Of a stretch of 58,162 nucleotides of DNA, positions 1 to 6,849 are shown one piece after another. A program made the translations under genes and the position numbers. Source of the stretch: UBA10205 sp964373815 (GTDB lineage Archaea > Iainarchaeota > Iainarchaeia > Iainarchaeales > Iainarchaeaceae); NCBI GenBank assembly GCA_964373815.1, contig CAYJWI010000005.1, positions 1 through 58,162 of the forward strand, written 5' to 3'. Every line of letters starts with the position of its first letter. The stretch's first letter is position 1. Under the pieces are notes generated by a model. That model searched no databases. It worked only from the letters and a program-made list of their open reading frames with translations, and had not been told where the DNA came from.

Positions 1-623
1 CCAGAGCCGCCTGTGAGCTGGTAAATGTAGAACCTCGGCTTGTTGCCTCCGCTTGCAAAAGCGAAAGAACCGGGTGAGGGGGCATCGAGCCTTAGCGTGT
101 GCGCGCCAGCAGCCAACGCGGTGACGCGGTGCGAAAGTGTGGCGGTCGAGTATACCGGGCTAGAGCCAGCTGAAAAATCATCTCTTATAATCGCCTTGTC
201 AACTTCGGAACCATCCATTTTGAAGCTCAGAGTCGAGGTTGTCGCCGGTGCAGGGGAGTTAAAGATAAAGTTTGCATACACTACAAGAAGCACGTCAGAC
301 TGCGAGGCGAGGTTGAAGGAGACTGACTGGGAATTCACTGTCCCCGCGGGGTCGCTGAGTCCCCCTATAAGGGTCCAACCTGCTGCAGCAGGAGCGGGAG
401 CTGCACCCACTCCATTGGTGAGCAGCTCCTGCACGGTCTTTAGTGTGCCGTCATTCATCCTCACCACAAGCTCGTCCGCACCGTGGCCGAAGGCTTCACC
501 CTGGGATACAATCCTATTGTAGGTGAATATCCTTGCCTGCGCATAGAAAACGGTTGCGCCCATGAGCAATAGGAAAAATGCGAAGACAACGGCCTTGTTG
601 CTGATGTTAAGGTTCAGCTTCAT
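1..623 (-). CDS. N-terminal part of a secreted or membrane-anchored surface protein (runs off the window)
   Basis: An open frame on the minus strand starts at an ATG at 623 and stays open to base 1, giving 207 codons without a stop. The N-terminus (MKLNLNISNK, then a hydrophobic stretch VVFAFFLLLMGATVFYA) is a signal peptide or N-terminal anchor. The rest is rich in Ser, Thr, Ala, Gly and short beta-type segments (for example QSVSFNLASQSDVLLVVYA), as in extracellular beta-sandwich proteins. A TATA box lies 21-30 bases upstream, which fits a leaderless transcript. It diverges from the next surface-protein gene. I recognise no specific family. The plus-strand frame at 40-522 is its antisense shadow. 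Confidence 0.7.
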   Translation of the reverse strand, partial: MKLNLNISNKAVVFAFFLLLMGATVFYAQARIFTYNRIVSQGEAFGHGADELVVRMNDGTLKTVQELLTNGVGAAPAPAAAGWTLIGGLSDPAGTVNSQSVSFNLASQSDVLLVVYANFIFNSPAPATTSTLSFKMDGSEVDKAIIRDDFSAGSSPVYSTATLSHRVTALAAGAHTLRLDAPSPGSFAFASGGNKPRFYIYQLTGGS

Positions 624-643
624 GGCAACTATTATCACTTTCA

Positions 644-653
644 ATTATTTAAA
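644..653 (-). promoter_or_regulatory. TATA box for the minus-strand surface-protein gene
   Basis: On the minus strand the sequence reads TTTAAATAAT, ending 21 bases before the ATG at 623. This is the archaeal TATA spacing for a leaderless message. Confidence 0.5.
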
Positions 654-809
654 CCTAAGCACGGCTTTTCCGGGCTAAAGGCATGGAAAGGGAAGGCTTC
701 AAAACCAAGGAATTATTGGAAAGCGAAGGCCCAAAATGCAGGCAAAAATTGCCGATTTTTTGGCGGCAAAGCCACTGCGCGGCAACCAAAGCCTTTGGGC
801 TGGAAACGA

Positions 810-818
810 TTAAATAGA
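810..818 (+). promoter_or_regulatory. TATA box for the Cys-rich surface-protein gene
   Basis: TTAAATAGA lies about 21-29 bases before the ATG at 839. No Shine-Dalgarno sequence is obvious, so a leaderless message is likely. Confidence 0.45.
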
Positions 819-838
819 ATAAAGGGGTTAGCTATTAG

Positions 839-1822
839 ATGAACTTAGGCAAACCTGTTCTTCTGCTGTTCCTGCTCCTCGCCATTTGCTCATACGCCTT
901 CTCAGTGCCATGCTCCGTGCCCACGAACTTCGGCATCGGGCCATCCGGGACTTGCAGGTTCAAGGCATCGTGCGATGCAACCGAAATCGCGGTGTTTTAC
1001 GCCGCCGCGACAACAAACGCCCATGCATCCGTTTCACAAAACCCCCCTGAATACCTTGCAGTATGCTGCCCAAGGCAGGTGGCAGGCGGGGCTGCCAACA
1101 TAACCGGAAACAGCTGCGCTGCGCCCAACAAGGCAGTGGTGCTAAAGCTCTTCGATGTTTCCAACTCGCACGTGGAGCAGGCTGACCAGCCCAATTACAC
1201 GAACAACGTGTGCATAAGCGCGGACAGCCCCATAACCTGCAGGTACATAAGTTCTGGGAGCTGCAACGGCACGGAGCTCGCGGTTGCGAGTATTTCTGAT
1301 GTGACAAACGCGCACGTCGAGGAGTCAGGCCAGGGAAATTACCCTATACAGGTGTGCTGCGGCTTCACTGGCCTTAGCAGCACCACGAACTATGTGAGCG
1401 TGAAAATAAGCACCGATTCGAAAGAGTACGTGAAGGACAGCACGGGAAATCCGGCCATCACTCTGACGGCTAGCGCAACAAAGCTCAACAACACTGTTGC
1501 AAGCGCTGAGGTGAATGTGCTCCAGGCGCGGGCTTCGGGGACAGCGCAAAGTGTCGGCAACCTGACAATGTCGTTTTCAGGCGCGCCGCCCGAAACCCTC
1601 CTCACTATATATGCAGTCCCGGTGAACCCCCTTGCCACGGGTGTCTACACTTTCACAGTGATTTCCCCCATAAAAAGCGGGGAGACCGACACCTGCGACA
1701 ACGTTGATTCCGTCTCTGTGGTAGTGCTTGACGAGAAGAAGAAGCCTACTCCAGAAATCAATGAAATCCTGGTTTTTTTGGTCGGCCTTCTGGTAATAGG
1801 CCTCATTGCAAGGGAGAGCTGA
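839..1822 (+). CDS. Cys-rich surface protein, signal peptide plus C-terminal membrane anchor
   Basis: 327 residues. Residues 1-22 are a signal peptide (LLLFLLLAICSYAFS). About three Cys-containing repeats follow within residues 25-180, each carrying a NAH- or NSH-type motif (TNAHASV, SNSHVEQ, TNAHVEE) and ending in VCC or VC. A beta-rich segment with NNT/NLT sequons follows, then a C-terminal transmembrane helix (about residues 303-323, EILVFLVGLLVIGLIA) ending in RES. This layout fits an archaeal cell-surface protein anchored by its C-terminus. The repeat resembles ones I associate with surface proteins of other small archaea, but I cannot name a family. Confidence 0.75.
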   Translation: MNLGKPVLLLFLLLAICSYAFSVPCSVPTNFGIGPSGTCRFKASCDATEIAVFYAAATTNAHASVSQNPPEYLAVCCPRQVAGGAANITGNSCAAPNKAVVLKLFDVSNSHVEQADQPNYTNNVCISADSPITCRYISSGSCNGTELAVASISDVTNAHVEESGQGNYPIQVCCGFTGLSSTTNYVSVKISTDSKEYVKDSTGNPAITLTASATKLNNTVASAEVNVLQARASGTAQSVGNLTMSFSGAPPETLLTIYAVPVNPLATGVYTFTVISPIKSGETDTCDNVDSVSVVVLDEKKKPTPEINEILVFLVGLLVIGLIARES

Positions 1823-1828
1823 AAGCCG

Positions 1829-1851
1829 CCCGAAAAAAAGCCTTTTTTTCC
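1829..1851 (+). terminator. poly-T terminator after the surface-protein gene
   Basis: A run of A's, then GCC, then seven T's can form an A/T hairpin ending in a T-tract a few bases after the stop codon. Archaeal termination needs mainly the T-tract. Confidence 0.45.
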
Positions 1852-2036
1852 TTGTGCAGAGCAAGGTCTGCCTCGGCCCAAGCCGAAGTGCGGAGCCACT
1901 GCCCTTCGAAGAAGGGCGCTCCGTACCCAACAACGAATCGGACAGCAAGAAAAATCGGCAATATTTCATTTGCCAGATTCGTTGCAGCCGCAAACTGTTG
2001 TGGCACTCCCCCAACCGAAAGCACGCGGTTGCACAG
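1851..2036 (+). repeat. diverged relative of the pseudoknot element; fills the spacer before aEF1A
   Basis: This 311-base spacer (1823-2133) holds no gene. It contains recognisable pieces of the element found before uL22, eL34 and eS28: CTTG..CAAG (1851-1854 with 1862-1865), a GGC-CCAA-GCC hairpin followed by GAAG (1875-1888), a perfect GCCCTT/AAGGGC hairpin (1901-1917) followed by GCTCC, and a later CAACCG/CGGTTG stem (2012-2017 with 2026-2031). The two halves are about 90 bases apart and the pseudoknot cannot be completed, so this copy looks degraded or interrupted. It lies upstream of the likely aEF1A promoter, so it is probably not in that leader. Confidence 0.45.
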
Positions 2037-2072
2037 CACCATTTTTAAACCCTTATAGAAAGTAGTATTTAG

Positions 2073-2080
2073 CTATAAAA
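2073..2080 (+). promoter_or_regulatory. TATA box for aEF1A
   Basis: CTATAAAA lies about 55 bases before the chosen start, giving a leader of roughly 30 nt with a Shine-Dalgarno GGAGG (2122-2126). A second TA-rich site (TTTTTAAACCC near 2043-2052) is an alternative. Confidence 0.45.
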
Positions 2081-2133
2081 CCAAGAAGTAGCGTGTTTTT
2101 GGCATTTTATGAGGTTTATTTGGAGGTATGACT

Positions 2134-3414
2134 ATGGCAGCAAACAAGCCGCATCTGAACCTGGTCTTCATAGGACACGTTGACAACGGCAAGTCAACCA
2201 CTGTCGGAAGGCTTTTGTACGATACCGGCGCCCTTTCGGAGCAGGATTACCGCAAGCTCAAGGCAGAGGCCGAGGCAAAAGGGAAAGGCACTTTCGCATT
2301 CGCTTACGCGATGGACAACCTCAAGGAAGAGAGGGAGAGGGGAGTGACAATCGATGTCGCTTACAAGAAGTTCAGGGGCCAGAAGAACGATTTCACTATA
2401 ATCGACGCCCCTGGGCACAGGGACTTCGTAAAGAACATGATAACAGGGACTTCGCAGGCTGATGCCGCCGTGCTCGTTGTAACAAAGAACGATGCTGACG
2501 CGGCAGGCCCGCAGCCGCAGACAAAGGAGCACGCGTTCCTTGCGCAGGTCATGGGGCTAAAGCAGCTAATCGTCGCGGTAAACAAGATGGACGAGGTGCA
2601 GTACCAGGAAGCAAAGTTCAACGAAATAAAGGAAAAAATGACAAAGCTGCTTACAGGGATAGGCTACAAGCTCGACCAGATAAAGTTCATCCCGATTTCC
2701 GCATGGGAAGGGGAGAACGTCGCAAAGTCGATAGGCAAAATGAGCTGGTACAAGGGCCCGACACTCGTCGCGGCACTCGACGAACTCAAAGCGCCTTCAC
2801 TTCCAACAGATAAGCCACTAAGGCTCCCTATACAGGATGTATACAACATCAAGGGAGTTGGGACCGTGCCGGTCGGAAGGGTTGAGACAGGAATACTCAA
2901 GCCTGGCGATAAGATTGTCGTCATGCCTTCTGGCAAGACAGGCGAAGTCAAGACAATTGAAGCGCACCACGAACAGCTTGCCCAGGCAATACCGGGGGAT
3001 AACGTCGGCTTCAACGTAAGGGGCCTTGAGAAGAAGGACATTGCAAGGGGGGACGTCGTCGGCCATGTGGGCAGCCCGCCAACAGTGGCAAAGGATTTCA
3101 CTGCGCAAATTGTCGTGCTCTCGCACCCAACAGCAATACCAATAGGATATACTCCAGTGTTCCACATGCACACGGCGCAGCTTAGCTGTACTATTACAGA
3201 GATACAGAAATTGCTAGACCCAAAGACCGGGCAGGTCAAGGAAGAGAACCCCAAGTTCCTCAAGACAGGGGATGCGGCAATCGTGAAAATCACTCCGCTA
3301 AAGCCGCTTGTCGTAGAGGAATTCAAGAAGTTCCCCCAGCTCGGAAGGTTCGCGATAAGGGACATGGGCCAGACAGTGGCCGCGGGAATAATCCTTTCAA
3401 TAACCCCAAGGTAG
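2134..3414 (+). CDS. tuf: translation elongation factor aEF1A
   Basis: 426 residues. The GTPase delivers aminoacyl-tRNA to the ribosomal A site. The G-domain motifs are visible: GHVDNGKST near residues 12-20, DAPGHRDF, and NKMD. Domains 2 and 3 follow (PIQDVYNIKGVGTVPVGRVETG; C-terminus FAIRDMGQTVAAGIILSI). Two in-frame ATGs occur, at 2128 and 2134. GGAGG at 2122-2126 is only 1 base from the first but 7 from the second, so 2134 is preferred. Followed by uS10, a common archaeal pairing. Length is normal for the family. Confidence 0.98.
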   Translation: MAANKPHLNLVFIGHVDNGKSTTVGRLLYDTGALSEQDYRKLKAEAEAKGKGTFAFAYAMDNLKEERERGVTIDVAYKKFRGQKNDFTIIDAPGHRDFVKNMITGTSQADAAVLVVTKNDADAAGPQPQTKEHAFLAQVMGLKQLIVAVNKMDEVQYQEAKFNEIKEKMTKLLTGIGYKLDQIKFIPISAWEGENVAKSIGKMSWYKGPTLVAALDELKAPSLPTDKPLRLPIQDVYNIKGVGTVPVGRVETGILKPGDKIVVMPSGKTGEVKTIEAHHEQLAQAIPGDNVGFNVRGLEKKDIARGDVVGHVGSPPTVAKDFTAQIVVLSHPTAIPIGYTPVFHMHTAQLSCTITEIQKLLDPKTGQVKEENPKFLKTGDAAIVKITPLKPLVVEEFKKFPQLGRFAIRDMGQTVAAGIILSITPR

Positions 3415-3435
3415 CAAAACTGCCTTGGCTACTTA

Positions 3436-3450
3436 ATTTTTATTCTTTTT
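3436..3450 (+). terminator. T-rich tract between aEF1A and uS10
   Basis: AATTTTTATTCTTTTT follows the aEF1A stop by about 20 bases. It may terminate part of the transcripts, although uS10 starts only about 20 bases further on. Confidence 0.3.
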
Positions 3451-3469
3451 CCAACGGTTAGTGGTATTT

Positions 3470-3784
3470 ATGCAAAAGGCTAGGATAAAACTCACATCTG
3501 CCGATTACACAAGGCTCGAGGACATCTGCTCGAAAATACAGGACGTAGCGGAAAGGACAGGGGCGAAGCACTCAGGCACTATCCCGCTGCCTACAAAAAA
3601 ACTCGTTGTGCCTACAAGAAAGGGCCCTTGCGGGGGCGGCACTGAATCTTACGAAAAGTGGCAGATGCGCATCCACAAGCGCATAATAGACATCCAGTCC
3701 GATGAGACGACCCTTCGCAGGATAATGAGGGTCGAGATACCGGAGAACGTGCACATGGAAATAGAGCTGCGCGAGGCCAAGTGA
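3470..3784 (+). CDS. rps10: 30S ribosomal protein uS10
   Basis: 104 residues. Starts MQKARIKLTSADY and contains the conserved VPTRKGPCGGGTESYEKW segment of archaeal uS10. A GTG at 3461 is in frame, but the family N-terminus matches the ATG at 3470. uS10 sits in the 30S head. It is linked here to aEF1A, not to the main S10 operon, as usual in archaea. Confidence 0.97.
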   Translation: MQKARIKLTSADYTRLEDICSKIQDVAERTGAKHSGTIPLPTKKLVVPTRKGPCGGGTESYEKWQMRIHKRIIDIQSDETTLRRIMRVEIPENVHMEIELREAK

Positions 3785-3853
3785 ACAATTCCCTTAAAGC
3801 CTAATTTTTCGCCACCAAACCGGTTTAAAGAAGTTTTCAGCAATTGCTGTTTT

Positions 3854-4273
3854 ATGAAATTCGAATTCCTCCCCGATGTCGCCATAGCCGACATTGCCTT
3901 CCGCGCCGAAGGGAAAACGCTTGAAGAACTTTTCATTAACTGCGGGCTTGCGCTAACTGACTGCATGGCAAACCCGAAAAAAATTTCCGGAAAATGGAAA
4001 AAAGCCTTTTCGGTGGAGGGCCTCACTGAAGGGGAGCTGCTCTACAACTTTTTAGAGGAACTTGTTTACATAAAGGATGTGGACGGCCTCATTTTCAAGA
4101 AGTTCACGCTCAAAATTTCGGAAGACAAGCTCACTGCCCAGTGCGCCGGCGATTCCATCGGACAAATAGGAAAGAAAAACCTGCGCAATGACGTGAAGGC
4201 AATCACCATGCACATGTTCGGGATAAAAAAGGAAAAAGGGAAACTCGCCGCGACCGTGGTGGTGGACATCTAG
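3854..4273 (+). CDS. archease, activator of RtcB RNA ligase
   Basis: 139 residues. N-terminal FEFLPDVAIADIAFRAEGKTLEELF matches the archease pattern of conserved Asp residues followed by GxTLEE, and the C-terminus ends in VVVDI. Archease speeds guanylation and turnover of RtcB. The gene lies one gene away from rtcB, with a minus-strand endonuclease gene between them. Its stop codon overlaps the end of that convergent gene by four bases. Confidence 0.9.
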   Translation: MKFEFLPDVAIADIAFRAEGKTLEELFINCGLALTDCMANPKKISGKWKKAFSVEGLTEGELLYNFLEELVYIKDVDGLIFKKFTLKISEDKLTAQCAGDSIGQIGKKNLRNDVKAITMHMFGIKKEKGKLAATVVVDI

Positions 4274-5160
4274 ATCCGGGCGGTTTGCCTTATTTTTCCA
4301 ATGCCTTCACTTCGGTTTATTGAAAGCTCGAAATATGAATCCCCCCGGCTATTGGTTTGTTCCTTTGAAACAACAGCACTAACCCCAAAAAGCAGCTTCA
4401 ATTCCTTTTGAAGCGTTTCAAGGTTTCCCCTGGCACATGAACAAATCCTAATGCGCCTCTTGCCAATCTTGTGCCGTTTCCCGCCCAATTTCTCAACTAG
4501 GAAGGCAGCCAATTTTGTTTTCTCTTCAGGAAATTTCCAAACATAATCAACAAAAGAATCAAGCGCCTCCTGCAGCTTGGCTTTTTTCTTTGGATGCAAA
4601 AAACCTATTGTTCTGGAAAATTGCGCCATATTATCTTTTCCAAAAATATTGAGCCTGAATATTTTGCCCCGCTTTTTAATTTTGAAATAGGCAATTACTC
4701 CGAATTCTGAAAGAAGTTGTTGTATCCTTAGAACACCCGCAAGGTTTACCATCTCCAAGCCTATGTGCCTATCGATGCCCTTTTTACAATACACCCAGCC
4801 TTCACAATCAAATACCGCCCTGAGCCAAATTGCCTTCATTTCTTTTGTATTGAAAAGTTCTGGAAATTTCCATTCGTATGAGTAAAAAGAACCAAAAGTT
4901 GATGTAAGCTCTTCAAAAATTTGCCTGTTACCGATATACGCCAAATCGGCATTTTTTGAAATTTTGGGGCGGGTCAGGAAAACCCTTTCAAATCTGGCAA
5001 CAAAATCTTCCAAAAGTGCAGGCTCCATGTTTTTGAAGGCCATACGATAATACTTATGCACTGCGCCAGCCTTATGGATAATCACCCAACCATCTGCACA
5101 AAGATAACCGTGAACTGCCGCGAGATCCTCGCCTATGATTTTAACCCTTTGCACAAACAC
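4270..5160 (-). CDS. free-standing LAGLIDADG homing endonuclease
   Basis: About 296 residues from a GTG at 5160; an open frame extends further upstream but there it is antisense to rtcB. Two LAGLIDADG-type helices are visible: VHGYLCADGWV near residues 15-25, and WLRAVFDCEGWVY about 120 residues later, with the expected acidic residues. A C-terminal domain rich in Arg and Ser follows. Such enzymes usually live in inteins or introns. This one is a separate gene on the opposite strand between archease and rtcB, and RtcB itself has no intein. A second GTG at 5154 is an alternative start. Confidence 0.8.
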   Translation of the reverse strand: MFVQRVKIIGEDLAAVHGYLCADGWVIIHKAGAVHKYYRMAFKNMEPALLEDFVARFERVFLTRPKISKNADLAYIGNRQIFEELTSTFGSFYSYEWKFPELFNTKEMKAIWLRAVFDCEGWVYCKKGIDRHIGLEMVNLAGVLRIQQLLSEFGVIAYFKIKKRGKIFRLNIFGKDNMAQFSRTIGFLHPKKKAKLQEALDSFVDYVWKFPEEKTKLAAFLVEKLGGKRHKIGKRRIRICSCARGNLETLQKELKLLFGVSAVVSKEQTNSRGDSYFELSINRSEGIGKIRQTARI

Positions 5161-5170
5161 ATCTAAAGTA

Positions 5171-5194
5171 TGAATATTAATATGGACTAGGAGG
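5171..5194. promoter_or_regulatory. divergent promoter region of rtcB and the endonuclease gene
   Basis: The AT-rich, roughly palindromic TGAATATTAATATGG (5171-5185) can serve as a TATA element in both directions. GGAGG at 5190-5194 is the Shine-Dalgarno sequence for the rtcB TTG start at 5200. Confidence 0.45.
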
Positions 5195-5199
5195 GTTGA

Positions 5200-6669
5200 T
5201 TGCCGGTGCAAGCCACAAAAACCTACAAACTGAACCCAATCTCGAAAAATGTCTGGGAAATACCGGTAACAGAGAAAGAAGGCATGAAAGTCCCAGCAAG
5301 GGTTTACGCAAATGAAAATTTGCTGGCGCACATGGAACAGGTCGTATTTGAACAAGTGACAAATGTTGCATCCCTGCCTGGAATTGTGAAAAATGCGATT
5401 GCCATGCCGGATGCGCACAGCGGCTACGGGAGCCCAGTTGGGGCAGTAGCGGCGTTTGATCCTGAAAATGGGATAATAAGCCCCGGAGTCATCGGTTTCG
5501 ACATCAACTGCGGCATGCGCCTAATATCCACGAACCTCAATTACAATGAAGTGCGGCCAAAAATAAAGCAGCTTGTAGATGAGCTTTTTGAAATAGTCCC
5601 GGCGGGCGTCGGGGTGAAGGGGGCAATTTCATTGCAGCGCAGGCAGGTTATCGAAGTCATGGAGAACGGCGCTAAGTGGTGCCACGAGAACGGGTATGCC
5701 TGGAAAGAGGACATCGAGCGGATTGAGGAGAAAGGGTGCATCAAGGGCGCGGACCCGAAGAATGTCTCCGAGCGCGCTATAGGCAGGGGCATGAACCAGC
5801 TGGGGACGCTCGGCTCGGGCAACCATTATCTTGAAGTGCAGGTGATACACGCGGGGGATATTTACAACAGCGAAATCGCGAACAAGTTCGGGGTGTTCGA
5901 TGACGAGCAGGTGATGGTAATGGTGCACTGCGGCTCGCGCGGGACTGGGCACCAGATTGCAACGGACTATCTCAAGGAATTCGGCCCTGTGATGAAAAAG
6001 TACAGGCTCGAAGTGAAGGACCGCGAGCTTGCGTGCGCGCCTTTCGCGAGCGAGGAGGGGGGGAGGTATTACTCGGCAATGGCGTGCGCGGCGAACAACG
6101 CTTTTGCGAACAGGCAGGTCATAACCCACAATGTGAGGAAAGCGTTTGAAAAAGTTTTCAAGAAGAGCCCGGAAGGGATGGAGATGAACCTTATTTATGA
6201 TGTCGCGCACAACATCGCGAAAGTCGAAAAGCACATAGTGGACGGAAAGGCACGCAGCCTCGTGGTGCACAGGAAAGGGAGCACGCGCGGCTTCGGGCCG
6301 GGGCACGAGGAGCTAGCGCCTGTGTTCAGGAAAACAGGGCAGCCGGTCATCGTGGGGGGCTCGATGGAGACGGGGAGCTATGTATGCGTCGGCACCGAGA
6401 AGGCGATGCTCGAAACATTCGGGAGCACGATGCACGGCTCTGGAAGGACAATGTCACGCACGAAGGCAAAGCAGCTTTTTAGTGGCGAGAAATTGCAGAA
6501 GGAAATGGAGAAGCGCGGCATCTATGTCAAAAGCGCATCCTATGCCGGCCTTGCGGAGGAAGCGGGGATGGCCTACAAGGACATAAGCGAAGTCGTCAAG
6601 ACCATGGACGAAATAGGGATAAGCAAAAAGGTTTTTTCGCTAAAGCCCGTGGGGAACGTAAAAGGCTGA
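5200..6669 (+). CDS. rtcB: tRNA-splicing RNA ligase RtcB
   Basis: 489 residues, normal for an intein-free RtcB. It joins RNA 2',3'-cyclic phosphate and 5'-hydroxyl ends, including tRNA exons after intron excision, using GTP and Mn2+. Signatures include MPDAHSGYGSPVG, GFDINCGMR, GTLGSGNHYLEVQ, MVHCGSRGTGHQ and HGSGRTMSR (the guanylated His region). The start is TTG, supported by GGAGG five bases upstream. With archease it is the exon-joining machinery needed for intron-bearing tRNAs such as the tRNA-Leu in this window. Confidence 0.97.
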   Translation: MPVQATKTYKLNPISKNVWEIPVTEKEGMKVPARVYANENLLAHMEQVVFEQVTNVASLPGIVKNAIAMPDAHSGYGSPVGAVAAFDPENGIISPGVIGFDINCGMRLISTNLNYNEVRPKIKQLVDELFEIVPAGVGVKGAISLQRRQVIEVMENGAKWCHENGYAWKEDIERIEEKGCIKGADPKNVSERAIGRGMNQLGTLGSGNHYLEVQVIHAGDIYNSEIANKFGVFDDEQVMVMVHCGSRGTGHQIATDYLKEFGPVMKKYRLEVKDRELACAPFASEEGGRYYSAMACAANNAFANRQVITHNVRKAFEKVFKKSPEGMEMNLIYDVAHNIAKVEKHIVDGKARSLVVHRKGSTRGFGPGHEELAPVFRKTGQPVIVGGSMETGSYVCVGTEKAMLETFGSTMHGSGRTMSRTKAKQLFSGEKLQKEMEKRGIYVKSASYAGLAEEAGMAYKDISEVVKTMDEIGISKKVFSLKPVGNVKG

Positions 6670-6792
6670 AGAATCCATTTCTTTACTCTGAGTGAGGCTA
6701 TTGGAAAACCAAAATAGGCTTTTTAGGCGTTTTAAGCGCTTTTACACACACCCACAAATTAGAATAACTCATTCTCGTGAACAAAGGAAAAC

Positions 6793-6801
6793 ATTTATAT
6801 A
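6793..6801 (+). promoter_or_regulatory. TATA box for the Tyr-rich surface protein
   Basis: ATTTATATA, about 50 bases before the ATG at 6850, in a 180-base spacer. A G-rich stretch (GGGGGC) a few bases before the ATG can act as the ribosome-binding site. Confidence 0.5.
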
Positions 6802-6849
6802 GTTAGTCAGGTGCAAGTACTATAGTCAATTGGCTTTTGGGGGCTATTC

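Noticed and set aside
40..522. Plus-strand open frame at the window start
   Set aside because: The minus strand carries a signal peptide, promoter and uninterrupted frame to the edge; the plus frame has no start context and is its antisense shadow.
5160..5418. Upstream extension of the LAGLIDADG frame
   Set aside because: The extension is antisense to the conserved start of RtcB and its translation (Cys, Phe and His rich) looks like a shadow; the gene is trimmed to the GTG at 5160.
5200..6669. Intein inside RtcB
   Set aside because: The protein is of normal length and no splicing motifs interrupt the conserved blocks.
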